Positions 17,040-26,358 of a DNA stretch of 64,000 nt are shown here, one piece after another. The position numbers and the translations under genes are program-made. Position 1 is the stretch's first letter; every line of letters starts with the position of its first letter. The DNA lies in NCBI RefSeq assembly GCF_022095675.1, contig NZ_JAHYSG010000042.1:27753-91752 (forward strand), given 5' to 3'. Origin of the DNA: Dactylosporangium sp. AC04546 (GTDB lineage Bacteria; Actinomycetota; Actinomycetes; Mycobacteriales; Micromonosporaceae). The notes beneath the pieces are model-generated. The model searched no databases, was not told where the DNA came from, and saw only the letters and a program-made list of their open reading frames with translations.

Positions 17040-18099
17040 TGCCAGCCTCCAACGCGGCGCGGGCCGCACGGGTCCGGCGGAACCCGTCGAGCAGCGCCTG
17101 CTCGACGGAGCGAATCGTATCCGCGGGCAGGATCTCGCCCGCGCTGCGGCTGCGGACGAACTCCTCGAACGCCTCGGCGGTCGTGCGGGGTGTGTAGCCG
17201 AACTCCTTGATCAGGCGCGCGGTGTCGACGACCCGGCCGTGGACGAACAGGTCCAGCTGGTCCAGCGACACTCCGGCGCGGCCGAGGCCGGCCAGGGCGT
17301 TGAGCCCGGGCTCCAGCACCGGCATGGTGACGCGACCGGCGCGCCGCACCGCCTGGGAGAGGGTCAGCGTGCCGGCCCCGGCCACGTTGTACGTGCCCGG
17401 GTGCGACTCGACGACCGAGCGGTGCAGCACCTCGAACGCGTCGTCGACGTGCAGGAACTGCAGCCGGGGGTCGCGACCGAAGACGGTCGGGACGACCGGC
17501 TGCGCGAAGTAGCGGGTCAGCCGCGTGTCCACGGTCGAGCCGATGAACGGCGCGAACCGCAGGACCGTGGCCGGCACGTCGGGGCGACGCCGGCGGAAGC
17601 CGCGGACGTAACCCTCGATGTCCAGCACGTCCTTGGCGAAGCCGCCGCGCGGGACCTCCCGCGGTTCGGTGTCCTCGGTGAAGATCGCGGGGTCGCGGAA
17701 CGAGGCACCGTAGGCCGCCGTGGAGGAGCGCACCACCAGCTTCGTCAGCCGCGTCGCCTGCTGGCAGGCGGCGAGCAGCTGCATCGTGCCGATGACGTTG
17801 AGCTCCTTCATCGCCGCCCGGCCGCCCTGCTGGTCGGCCGCCGTGGCCACGGCGAGATGCGCGACCGCCTCGACGCGGGCGTCGACCATCACCCGCAGCA
17901 CCCCGGGGGTGCGCAGGTCGACCTGGTGGACCTCGACGCCGTCGAGAACCTCGGCCAGCTCACCGGACGGCGCGGCGCCGTCGATGCCGATCACCCGTTC
18001 GATGCGGCGGTCGGCGGCGAGCCGGGCAGCCAGCCGCGCGCCGAGGTAGCGGCCCACCCCGGTCACCAGAACGACCCGTGGTGCTGACGGCGTGGTCAC
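17032..18099 (-). CDS. NAD-dependent epimerase/dehydratase family protein
   Basis: A 355-residue extended SDR protein with an N-terminal nucleotide motif TGVGRYLGARLAARL, unusual in having VGRYLG in place of GAGFIG. The expected YxxxK is not clear (VRSSTAAYGAS precedes GGFAKDVLD), so catalysis is uncertain. C-terminal substrate-binding segments such as FLHVDDAFEVLHR and YNVAGAGTLTL are typical. The start is a GTG at 18099; a GTG at 18126 with a better G-rich upstream stretch is an alternative. It is coupled to the acyltransferase gene. Confidence 0.7.
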   Translation of the reverse strand: MTTPSAPRVVLVTGVGRYLGARLAARLAADRRIERVIGIDGAAPSGELAEVLDGVEVHQVDLRTPGVLRVMVDARVEAVAHLAVATAADQQGGRAAMKELNVIGTMQLLAACQQATRLTKLVVRSSTAAYGASFRDPAIFTEDTEPREVPRGGFAKDVLDIEGYVRGFRRRRPDVPATVLRFAPFIGSTVDTRLTRYFAQPVVPTVFGRDPRLQFLHVDDAFEVLHRSVVESHPGTYNVAGAGTLTLSQAVRRAGRVTMPVLEPGLNALAGLGRAGVSLDQLDLFVHGRVVDTARLIKEFGYTPRTTAEAFEEFVRSRSAGEILPADTIRSVEQALLDGFRRTRAARAALEAGSD

Positions 18100-18171
18100 G
18101 CGGCCCCGATCCAAAGGGAGATCCACGCGGGCCGCCCCTGGACTGGGCCGGGGCGGTCCGGCGAGGCGCTA

Positions 18172-18273
18172 CTACTTGCCGAGACGACGACGCTGGACGC
18201 GGGTCTTGCGCAGCAGCTTGCGGTGCTTCTTCTTTGCCATACGCTTGCGGCGCTTCTTGACCACCGAGCCCAT
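18172..18273 (-). CDS. Small-subunit ribosomal protein bS22
   Basis: A 33-residue very basic protein, beginning [20 protein letters not shown] and ending VQRRRLGK. This matches the actinobacterial AURKAIP1/COX24-domain protein identified as bS22 in mycobacterial ribosomes. The ATG at 18271-18273 has GAGGAG about 9 nt upstream. It lies between the epimerase gene and the bdtA-like gene on the same strand, an order I recall from streptomycetes. Confidence 0.92.
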   Translation of the reverse strand: MGSVVKKRRKRMAKKKHRKLLRKTRVQRRRLGK

Positions 18274-18300
18274 GCGGGTTTCTCCTCGATACAGCGGAAC

Positions 18301-18320
18301 GCGTGCCATCGCTGGCACGC
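18301..18320. repeat. 8-bp hairpin in bS22 leader
   Basis: GCGTGCCA and TGGCACGC flank a 4-nt loop, 28 nt upstream of the bS22 start. No U-tract follows on the minus strand. It may be a leader hairpin. Confidence 0.4.
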
Positions 18321-18381
18321 AAAAGACATGGTTAGCGGCTCAAGGGTAGCCGCACCGCCGCTTGATCGGAAAACGACCCCG

Positions 18382-18597
18382 CTATGCCGTCTCACGGAAC
18401 GCTTCGCGAAGGTATTGGTCGACCGCGTGCTCGGGCACCCGGAACGACCGACCGACGCGGACCGCAGTGAGATCACCGGCGTGCACCAGGCGGTAAACGG
18501 TCATCTTCGACACCCGCATCAGGGTGGCCACCTCAGCCACGGTGAGGAACCTGACCTCGCCCAGCCGGCCTTCGGTGGTGTGTGGCGTACTCGACAT
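18382..18597 (-). CDS. BdtA-like MerR/excisionase-type DNA-binding protein
   Basis: A 71-residue protein that is almost entirely one winged helix: FLTVAEVATLMRVSKMTVYR then GDLTAVRVGRSFRVPEHAV. It belongs to the small helix-turn-helix family often auto-named excisionase, and resembles the BdtA-type protein near bldN in Streptomyces. The ATG at 18597 has a strong GGAGG seven bases upstream. There is no integrase nearby, so a role in phage excision is unlikely. Confidence 0.8.
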   Translation of the reverse strand: MSSTPHTTEGRLGEVRFLTVAEVATLMRVSKMTVYRLVHAGDLTAVRVGRSFRVPEHAVDQYLREAFRETA

Positions 18598-18727
18598 CGC
18601 TACCTCCGACCAGCGTCTCGCCGTGAACCGCGGCACTCACAATCAGCGTGCTATCAGTACGGTAACGGTACTGCTGTGACTTGCGCCCTGGGTTCGTCGG
18701 AATCTTTCCTCGCCAACATCAACTGGC

Positions 18728-19912
18728 TTACTCGGTCCGCAGCGCGACGACCGGGTCGAGGCGGCCGGCACGCTGGGCCGGGACCACGCCGAAGACGATT
18801 CCGACGGCCGCCGACACGCCGAAGGCGAGCGTGAGCGACCACCACGTGATCGCGGCCGGCACGGGTGACAGGGCGGCCACGATGAGCGACGCCGCGATAC
18901 CCAGGGCCATCCCGGCAAATCCGCCCAAGGTGGTCAGCAGGACGGCCTCCAGCAGGAACTGTAGGCCGATGTCGCGCGGCCGTGCACCGACCGCCTTGCG
19001 CAGCCCGATCTCCTTCGTTCTCTCGCGGACCGACACGAGCATGATGTTGGAGACGCCGACCCCGCCGACCAGCAGCGAGATCCCGGCGATCGCGGCCAGC
19101 ACGCCGGTGAGCACGCCCAGGATGTCGCCCAGCACGCCGAGGATCTGCTCCTGCGTGACCGCGCTGAACTCGGTGCCGGGGTGCCGGCGGGAGAGCTCGG
19201 CGATGATCCGGGCGCCGAGGTCGTCGATCTCGTCGCGGTTCGGGGCCTTGACCGCGATGCCGTCGACCCGGTTGGTGCCGAGCAGGCGCTGGGCGGTCGT
19301 GATCGGCACGTGGACCTCGTTGTCGCGGTCGATGCCGAGGCTCTGGCCGAGCTGCTCGAACACGCCGATCACTCGGAACCGCACGCCGGCGATGGTGACC
19401 TGCTGGCCCACCGCGTCGCGGTCGGCGAACAGCGCATGGGCCACGCTCCAGCCGAGCACGGCGACGCGCCGCTGGGTGTCGACGTCGGAGCGGCTGAGGT
19501 ACGTGCCGCGGGCCAGGTGACGCACGAACACCTGCGGCGTCGTCTCGATGACGCCGTTGATCGTGGCGAAGGTGTCGGCCGCCCCGGCGGCGACGGTCTC
19601 GCCGGACGCCACGGTCACCGCCACCCGGCTGCGGTCACCGACGATCTTGGAGACGGCGTCGACGTCGGAGAGGTCCAGCCGGGACACGGACGGCGCCGAG
19701 CCGATGTTGACCTGGCCCGGCACGACGATGAGCAGGTTGGAGCCGAGGCCCTCGACCTGCTGCTCGATCTTCTGCTTGGTGCCGGTGCCGATCGCGACCA
19801 GGACCACGACCGCGGCGACGCCGATGATCACCCCGAGCATGGTGAGCATGCTCCGCAGGCGGTTCGCCTGGAGCGCGTCGATCGCGACCCGCCACGCCTC
19901 CGCCAGCCTCAT
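18728..19912 (-). CDS. MacB-type ABC transporter permease
   Basis: A 394-residue permease with the FtsX/MacB topology: one helix near 20-42 (SMLTMLGVIIGVAAVVVLVA), a large extracytoplasmic MacB core domain (about 45-265), then three C-terminal helices from about 275 (GVLAAIAGISLLVGGVGVSN onward). The conserved RERTKEIGLRKAVGARP coupling helix for the ATPase is present. It is the last gene of the adaptor-ATPase-permease set. The substrate could be a peptide, lipid or antibiotic; not determinable here. The 130 bases between it and the bdtA-like gene hold no gene. Confidence 0.9.
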   Translation of the reverse strand: MRLAEAWRVAIDALQANRLRSMLTMLGVIIGVAAVVVLVAIGTGTKQKIEQQVEGLGSNLLIVVPGQVNIGSAPSVSRLDLSDVDAVSKIVGDRSRVAVTVASGETVAAGAADTFATINGVIETTPQVFVRHLARGTYLSRSDVDTQRRVAVLGWSVAHALFADRDAVGQQVTIAGVRFRVIGVFEQLGQSLGIDRDNEVHVPITTAQRLLGTNRVDGIAVKAPNRDEIDDLGARIIAELSRRHPGTEFSAVTQEQILGVLGDILGVLTGVLAAIAGISLLVGGVGVSNIMLVSVRERTKEIGLRKAVGARPRDIGLQFLLEAVLLTTLGGFAGMALGIAASLIVAALSPVPAAITWWSLTLAFGVSAAVGIVFGVVPAQRAGRLDPVVALRTE

Positions 19913-19928
19913 GCGGCCTCCGCTTCGC

Positions 19929-20602
<674 letters not shown>

Positions 20603-20606
<4 letters not shown>

Positions 20607-21940
20607 TTCAGCAGGTCCATGCCTGATTTGACCTTGTCGGTGCCGCGCACGACGATCCGGTCGCCGTCGGACACCCCGCCGAGGACCTGCACCCGGTCCT
20701 GGCCCGAAACGCCGATCGTGACCGGTGTCTGGACCGCCTTGCCGTCGCGGACCAGCCACACCACGTCCTTGCCGCCGACGTTGAACACGGCCGCTGCCGG
20801 CACCGTCACCGCGTCGCGGATCGAACGCACCTCCAGGTGGGCGACCGCGTTCATGCCAGGCCGTGGCGTCGGGGCGGCCCGGCCGTCGTCGAACTTCCCG
20901 GCGCCCAGCGTGAGGCGCGTGCGGTACGAGACACCGCCGCGCGCCGAGGTCGTCGGCAGCACGTCGGCCGACAACACGGTGGCCTCGTAGGCGGCGCCGG
21001 GCGCCGCGTCGAGCTCCACCCGCGCGGTCACTCCCGGCTGCACCAGCAGGATGTCGGTCTCGTCGATCTCGGCCATGAGACCCAGCTGCGAGACGTCGAC
21101 CACGGTGAGGATGGCGGCGCCGGCGGAGACCTGCCCACCGACCGGCACGGCCGGGTCGATGCCGGGGCCGGTCTGCTGCGGGGTCTCGACGGGGAGGCTG
21201 CCGGCGCCGAGCAGGTCGGTGATCGACGGGGCCGAGCCGGCCGAGGTGCCGCCCAGCTGGACCACCCCCGCCACGGGCGCCCGCAGGGTGAGCGCGTCGA
21301 CCGTCGACCTCGCCAGGTCGTACGCGCTCTGCGCCTGGGCCCGCTGCGCCGCCGTGAGCGCCGACATCGCCTGGTTGACGCTCGCCAGGCCGCGCTGGAC
21401 CGACGCGATCAATGCCCGCGCCGAGGCCGCCGCCTCCTGATACGTCTTCTCGGCGAGATCGATCTGGTTCAGCAGCACCTGCCGTACCGCCGGATCCGCC
21501 ACCTTCTCCGCGGCCCTGCGGGCGTCATCGAACGCCTTCGCCGCCGCGTCATCGGTCTTCTTCTGGGTCGCCGAGAGGTTCTTGACGCTGCCGCCGCCTC
21601 CCCCGGCACCCTTCAGGGCGTCGAGGGCCTGGCCGGCCGCCGCCAGCCGCTGCTGGGCCGACGGCGAGTCGATCACCGCGAGCACCTGGCCGGCGGCGAC
21701 GGTGTCACCCGGCTTGACCGCGAGCGTGGCGAGCGTGCCGTCGGCGGCCGCGGTGAGCGTGGCGGCGGCCCGGGCGGTGACGGTCGCGGGGGCATCGACC
21801 ATCTCGACGACGTCGCCGCGCCCGGCACTGCCGAGCCCGATGTCGTTGTCCTCGCCGCCGCAGGAGGCCGCGGTCAGCGAGACGATGCTGAGCAGGCCGA
21901 CGAAGACGGTGAGCTGGACGCGCGGGGGAACGCGATGCAC
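20603..21940 (-). CDS. Membrane-fusion (MacA/HlyD-like) adaptor protein
   Basis: A 445-residue exported protein. Its N-terminal signal ends in LTAASCGGE, a weak lipobox with Cys27, so it may be a lipoprotein. A biotinyl-lipoyl half motif (LAVKPGDTVAAGQVLAVID) is followed by a long coiled-coil hairpin (about 95-215, Ala/Gln-rich), then the returning lipoyl half (LRAPVAGVVQLGG) and a beta-barrel ending in VLGGVSDGDRIVVRG. In Gram-positive bacteria such adaptors work with MacB-like permeases without an outer-membrane partner. It heads the three-gene exporter operon. Confidence 0.87.
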
Positions 21941-21950
21941 GCCCCCGAGT

Positions 21951-23372
21951 CTAGATACGGCTCTTGATGTTCTTCACACAGTCGGCGGCCACGTCGTCCC
22001 AGCCGATACCGAAGGCCTTCGATGCCGCCTCGTCGAGGGCGACGCCCTGCCGCGCGGCGAGATCGAAGAACTGGAGCATGCGCTCCTCGCCGAACCGGTC
22101 GGCGAGCCGCTGCACGGACAGGTACGCGATGCCGTAGCGGCCGCTCACGTCGGCCGTCGACGTCCCCTCCGGCGGGTCGTCCATCGCGATCTCGGTGTTC
22201 TTCCAGCGACCGCTGCGGACGAACGTGCGCACCTCGCCCATCGCGTCGAACGGCTTGCCGGTGCCCTTCACCCGCACGTACTCGGCGATGCCCTCGACGA
22301 GCCACCACGTGTTGTCGTAGGCACGGTCGACGTGCGCGAGCGTCACGACGTGCGTGAACTCGTGGCGCAGCACGTCGAGGGTCGCCTTGGTGTCGACCCG
22401 CGCGGCGTTGAGCACGATCTCGGTGGCGTCGGCGGTGAGCGGCAGCGCGAAGCCGGCCACCCAGTTCTCCTGCTTCATGCCGTACCAGGACGCCCACTCG
22501 TCCGGCCCGGCCAGGTAGACGACGTACCGCGACGGCGGCGGGCCCCACTTGGCGTACCGGTCGGCCAGCGTGGCGGCCCGCTCCGCCGCGCTCAGCATCG
22601 ACTGGAGACGGCCGGCGTACTTCGGGGTGGTCGACAGCACCACCCGGTCGCCGACGGCGGTGCGCAGCTCGCTGGCCTCCCACGGGCGCGGCCCGAGGTC
22701 CTCGCTCGTGCCGAAGTCGAGCAGCGTGACGGTCTTGCCGGCCACCTTCCAGCGGGTGGCGGCCTGCAGGTTCATGCGGTCGCAGGTGGTGACGACGTAG
22801 CAGTACTGCACGAAGACCGTGGCCGAGGCGGTGCCGTCGGGCGCGGTGTCGACCTTGCCGACGAGGGCCGGGTCCCAGACCTTGACCTGCAGCTGCCGGA
22901 GCGAGGCGTAGCGCTGGGCCAGGCGAGCGCGCAGCTGGGGTACCGACGGATCCACCGCGGAGAGGAAACCGTCCTGGTCGCCGGCGAGGAGGCTCGCGCC
23001 CTGCTCGGTCAGTGCCAGGCGGACCCGGCCGTCGAGCGTGGTCGGTGCCGGGCCCTTGGTGGCGCCCGGCGTGGCCTTGGGGCCGGTGCCGTCCGACCGG
23101 CCGGGCCCCCGCCCGCCGGTCGTGATGGCCCCCTGGCCGACGAGCGTGGTGGCGCGGTCCTGCCGGGCGGTCTCGAACGCGATCGCGGCCGGCGGCGCGA
23201 CGAGCAGCACGGCCAGGGCGGCGAGCAGCGCGATCCGCACCACCCCGACCCGGGACGGCTGGGCCGGCGTGGGCTGCGGTGCGAAGTGGTAGTGGGCGGG
23301 GCGCTGGTGCGGCAGCGGCGGTTGGCGCAGGTCTTGCGCGTATCCCGTCGCGTCCGGCCGCTCCCCTTCCAT
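21951..23372 (-). CDS. Membrane-anchored gluzincin-like metallopeptidase
   Basis: A 473-residue protein: a short Pro/His-rich cytosolic N-terminus, one membrane helix near 47-67 (VRIALLAALAVLLVAPPAAIA), a Gly/Pro linker, a roughly 130-residue NTF2-like extracellular domain, and a peptidase-like domain. The zinc motif HEFTHVVTLAH is near residue 334, with a downstream WWLVEGIAEYV giving the third ligand Glu. Length and order match actinobacterial proteins with a basic secretory-type or peptidase MA fold. It lies 10 nt upstream of the exporter adaptor and probably shares its transcript. The substrate is unknown. Confidence 0.75.
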   Translation of the reverse strand: MEGERPDATGYAQDLRQPPLPHQRPAHYHFAPQPTPAQPSRVGVVRIALLAALAVLLVAPPAAIAFETARQDRATTLVGQGAITTGGRGPGRSDGTGPKATPGATKGPAPTTLDGRVRLALTEQGASLLAGDQDGFLSAVDPSVPQLRARLAQRYASLRQLQVKVWDPALVGKVDTAPDGTASATVFVQYCYVVTTCDRMNLQAATRWKVAGKTVTLLDFGTSEDLGPRPWEASELRTAVGDRVVLSTTPKYAGRLQSMLSAAERAATLADRYAKWGPPPSRYVVYLAGPDEWASWYGMKQENWVAGFALPLTADATEIVLNAARVDTKATLDVLRHEFTHVVTLAHVDRAYDNTWWLVEGIAEYVRVKGTGKPFDAMGEVRTFVRSGRWKNTEIAMDDPPEGTSTADVSGRYGIAYLSVQRLADRFGEERMLQFFDLAARQGVALDEAASKAFGIGWDDVAADCVKNIKSRI

Positions 23373-23435
23373 CACTGCCGGACCGTACGCGACCCGGTCA
23401 AGTGATCGCGTCGCCCGTATGGACGAGATGTCGCA

Positions 23436-24356
23436 TTAGCCCTTCGAGCGCAATGCTCGGGCGAAAAATGCCAGGTTGGCGGGCCGTTCGGCCAGGCGTC
23501 GCATCATGTACGCATACCACTGCGTGCCGTAGGGGAGATAGACCCGGACGGTGTACCCCAGCTCGGCCAGCCTGCGCTGCTCGTCGGGGCGCACGCCGTA
23601 CAGCATCTGGAACTCGAACTCGTCCGGCGTGCGGTCGAACCACTTGGCACGGTCCTCGCCGATGGCCACCAGGCGGGGGTCGTGCGTGGCGATCATCGGG
23701 TAACCGGTGCCGGACATCAGCACGTTGAGGCAGCGCACGTAGGACCTGTCGACGTCGAGCCGGCGCTGGTACGCGACCGACTCGGGCTCCTTGTAGGCGC
23801 CCTTGCAGAGCCGGACCCGGGAGCCGCTGATCGCCAGCTCGCGGCAGTCGGCCTCGGTGCGCCGCAGGTAGGACTGCACGACCGCGCCCGTCGTCGGGAA
23901 GTCGGCGCGCAGCCGGGCCAGCACGTCCAGCGTCGAGTCGGTGGTGGTGTGGTCCTCGGCGTCGAGCGTGACGGTGGTGCCGGCCTCGGTCGCCTTGGCG
24001 CAGATCGCGCGGGCGTGCTCGTAGGCGACCTTCTCGTCGAAGACCTGGCCGAGGGCGGACAGCTTCAGGCTGACCTCGGCGGCGGGGGTGAGCTCGGCGG
24101 CCTGCAGGGCGTCGAGCAGCTTGAGGTACTCGTCGCGGGTCGCTTCGGCCTGCTGGGGGTTGGTGGTGTCCTCGCCCAGGAAGTCGATCGTGACCGCCAG
24201 CCCGTCGGCGACGAGGTCACGGGTGCATGCCAGGGCGTCGTCCACGTGCTCACCAGCGATGAAGCGACGCACGATGGACCGACTGACCGGGGCGGATTCA
24301 ACGAGCCGCTCGACCCTGTTTGAGCGGGCGGCGGCGAGGATTGCCGATCTGAGCAT
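23436..24356 (-). CDS. Proline dehydrogenase
   Basis: A 306-residue monofunctional flavoenzyme that oxidises proline to pyrroline-5-carboxylate. The TIM barrel carries EVSLKLSALGQVFDE, LDAEDHTTTDSTL, VRLCKGAYKEPES and the C-terminal FEFQMLYGVRPDEQRRL with YLPYGTQWYAYMMRRLAERP, the two family blocks that hold the FAD and substrate arginines. The start is the ATG at 24354-24356. No pyrroline-5-carboxylate dehydrogenase is adjacent. It diverges from the CGNR gene. Confidence 0.95.
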   Translation of the reverse strand: MLRSAILAAARSNRVERLVESAPVSRSIVRRFIAGEHVDDALACTRDLVADGLAVTIDFLGEDTTNPQQAEATRDEYLKLLDALQAAELTPAAEVSLKLSALGQVFDEKVAYEHARAICAKATEAGTTVTLDAEDHTTTDSTLDVLARLRADFPTTGAVVQSYLRRTEADCRELAISGSRVRLCKGAYKEPESVAYQRRLDVDRSYVRCLNVLMSGTGYPMIATHDPRLVAIGEDRAKWFDRTPDEFEFQMLYGVRPDEQRRLAELGYTVRVYLPYGTQWYAYMMRRLAERPANLAFFARALRSKG

Positions 24357-24434
24357 GTGCCGAGCGTAAACAGATCGGACCGGGTCCGGTGACGCCTGGT
24401 CGCCAGTGTGGCATTTCTTGACTACCTTGGTCGG

Positions 24435-25022
24435 GTGGACTTCGACGCGTATGCGCGGACCGCCGTCGACATCGTCAACGCGCCGCTCGAAAGCATGCAA
24501 GATCTCTCGGCACTGTTCGGCGAGGACAGTTGGCAGACCGCCGAGGCGACGGAGCGTGACCTCGTCGCCCTCCGGCGCGCTCGCAAGCGGCTCCGGGAGG
24601 TGTTCGAGCACGGCTCCTCGGGCCGGGACGTCGCGGCCGTCGCCGAGCTCAACGCGCTCCTCGAGGCGTATCCGATGCAGCCGCGGATCTCCGGCCACGA
24701 CACCCACGACTGGCACATGCACGTGACCGGCCGGGGCTCGTCGGTGAGCTCGGAGCTGCTGGCCGGCGCCGCCTGGGGCCTGGCCGTCTGGCTGTGCGAG
24801 CACGGCAGTGCCCGGTTCGGCGTGTGCGCCGACGAGCGCTGCGGCAACGTGTACCTGGACACCTCCTCGAACTGCTGCCGGCGGTTCTGCTCGGAGCGGT
24901 GCGCGACGCGCTCCCACGTCGCCGCCCACCGCGCCCGCAAGCGCGCCGCCGAAACCGGCGCCACGCTGGCTCCGGTGCAGGTCGCCACGGGCGAGGCCGA
25001 TCGGGCGGTTGTCACGGCGTAA
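24435..25022 (+). CDS. CGNR zinc-finger (ABATE-type) protein
   Basis: A 195-residue protein: an N-terminal ABATE-like domain (about 1-130, beginning VDFDAYARTAVDIVNAP) and a C-terminal zinc-finger-like segment FGVCADERCGNVYLDTS to RRFCSERCATR with four paired cysteines. The family usually ends CGNR; here it reads CATR. These are putative stress-linked DNA-binding regulators. The GTG at 24435 matches the family N-terminus; a GTG at 24408 is an alternative. No ribosome site is clear, so leaderless translation is possible. Confidence 0.75.
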   Translation: MDFDAYARTAVDIVNAPLESMQDLSALFGEDSWQTAEATERDLVALRRARKRLREVFEHGSSGRDVAAVAELNALLEAYPMQPRISGHDTHDWHMHVTGRGSSVSSELLAGAAWGLAVWLCEHGSARFGVCADERCGNVYLDTSSNCCRRFCSERCATRSHVAAHRARKRAAETGATLAPVQVATGEADRAVVTA

Positions 25023-25129
25023 GGGCGGGTCCAGAGCCGACAGGCCCCGACCGAAAAAAGCGCTGAGAAGCCGAAAGTGGCCACACCGCCGCCCGCTTGG
25101 GCATATCTTGCGTGATGTGGTTCGCTTTA

Positions 25130-25157
25130 CCGCCTGTCCGATTTGTCGGACAGGCGG
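25130..25157 (+). repeat. 12-bp hairpin upstream of cold-shock gene
   Basis: CCGCCTGTCCGA and TCGGACAGGCGG form a perfect stem with a TTTG loop, 96 nt before the csp start and about 108 nt after the CGNR gene. It may be a terminator of the first gene or part of the long csp leader. Confidence 0.6.
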
Positions 25158-25252
25158 GGATGGGCGATGCGGGGACGCTTCGAGCTTTTGGCGACCCCAG
25201 ACACCGGGTAACACGCCGGATCACAACGCCCTACGAAGGAGAAAACAGCACC

Positions 25253-25453
25253 ATGGCCCAGGGAACCGTGAAGTGGTTCAACGCTGAGAAGGGCTTCGGC
25301 TTCATCAGCGTGGACGGCGGCAACGACGTCTTCGTCCACTTCTCCGCGATCGTCTCGGAGGGCTATCGCAGCCTCGACGAGAACCAGCGCGTCGAATTCG
25401 AGATCAAGCAGGGCCCCAAGGGCCCCCAGGCCGAGTCCGTCCGCAAGATCTGA
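25253..25453 (+). CDS. Cold-shock protein (CspA family)
   Basis: A 66-residue single-domain RNA/DNA chaperone with both RNP motifs: KGFGFISV and VFVHFSAI. It begins [14 protein letters not shown]. The ATG has AAGGAG ten bases upstream. Many cold-shock genes are controlled by a structured leader, and a hairpin lies about 100 nt upstream here. Longer readings of the frame upstream are not supported. Confidence 0.96.
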   Translation: MAQGTVKWFNAEKGFGFISVDGGNDVFVHFSAIVSEGYRSLDENQRVEFEIKQGPKGPQAESVRKI

Positions 25454-25469
25454 CCCACCCACGACTTGC

Positions 25470-25499
25470 CCCCCGGCGCTCTTGCCGCAGCGCCGGGGG
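25470..25499. terminator. Shared terminator, csp and sugar isomerase
   Basis: An 11-bp GC stem (CCCCCGGCGCT and complement) with an 8-nt loop lies between two convergent genes. It can serve both directions. Confidence 0.7.
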
Positions 25500-25514
25500 C
25501 GTCGTCGCGTGTGC

Positions 25515-26318
25515 TCAGGCCACCGGGGACGGCGTGGCCAGGTGCTGGCGGGCGAAGCGGAGCGACTCGGCCAGGTCGGCCTCGCGGTCGGCGCGGCTGC
25601 GGGCCTTCCGGGTGCCTACCTCGACCGCGACCGAGCCGGTGAAGCCGCGGGAGTCCAGGGACGCCAGCAGCTCGGCGCAGGGCTGGGTGCCGCGGCCCGG
25701 GACCAGGTGCTCGTCGCGGCCCTTGCCGGTGCCGTCGCCCAGGTGGACGTGGGCCAGGCTGCCGCGCATCGTGTCGGCCAGCTGGATGGCGTCGGTCCGC
25801 GATGCGGCGCAGTGCGACAGGTCCAGCGTGTAGGCGTCGAAGCCGATCAGCGTCGGATCCCAGCCCGGTGCATACGGGACGAACTCCCGGCCGACGCCCC
25901 GCAGCGGGAACATGTTCTCCACGGCGAAGCGGATTCCGGGGTACTGCCGACCGAGCCGGAGCAGGCCGGACTGGAACGTCCGGGCGTAGTCGCGCTGCCA
26001 CGCGAACGGCGGGTGCACCACGACGACGTCCGCGCCCAGCGTGTCGGCGAGCTCGGCGGCGCGCCGCAGCCGCTCCCACGGATCTGGGCTCCACACCCGC
26101 TGGGTGACCATGAGACAAGGGGCGTGCACGGACCGTACCGGCACGCCGTAGTGCTTCGACAGCCCGACAAGCGCCCCCGCGTCCTGGCTCACCGCGTCGG
26201 ACCAGACCATGACCTCGATCCCGTCGTAGCCGAGCGAGGCGGCTACCTCGAAGCCGGCCGCGGTCGGCTCCGGGAAGACGGAGGAGGTGGACAACAGGAC
26301 CGGAACTTGACGACTCAC
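25515..26318 (-). CDS. Sugar phosphate isomerase/epimerase-like TIM barrel
   Basis: A 267-residue xylose-isomerase-like TIM barrel (AP endonuclease 2 superfamily). Putative metal ligands appear in strand ends: GYDGIEVMVW, VVVVHPPF, FAVENMFP, TLDLSHCAAS, LAHVHLGDGTG and VAVEVGTR. The ATG start fits the first barrel strand. No pathway partner is adjacent; the neighbour is a Ppx/GppA gene on the same strand 40 nt upstream. The exact substrate is unknown. Confidence 0.8.
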   Translation of the reverse strand: MSRQVPVLLSTSSVFPEPTAAGFEVAASLGYDGIEVMVWSDAVSQDAGALVGLSKHYGVPVRSVHAPCLMVTQRVWSPDPWERLRRAAELADTLGADVVVVHPPFAWQRDYARTFQSGLLRLGRQYPGIRFAVENMFPLRGVGREFVPYAPGWDPTLIGFDAYTLDLSHCAASRTDAIQLADTMRGSLAHVHLGDGTGKGRDEHLVPGRGTQPCAELLASLDSRGFTGSVAVEVGTRKARSRADREADLAESLRFARQHLATPSPVA

Positions 26319-26358
26319 AACACCAGGCTAGCCCGACCGGGGTAGCGCTTCTTGTCGA

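Noticed and set aside
18382..18597. Excisionase, hence a mobile element
   Set aside because: The protein is a BdtA-like small DNA-binding protein in a conserved chromosomal cluster; no integrase or att repeats are present.
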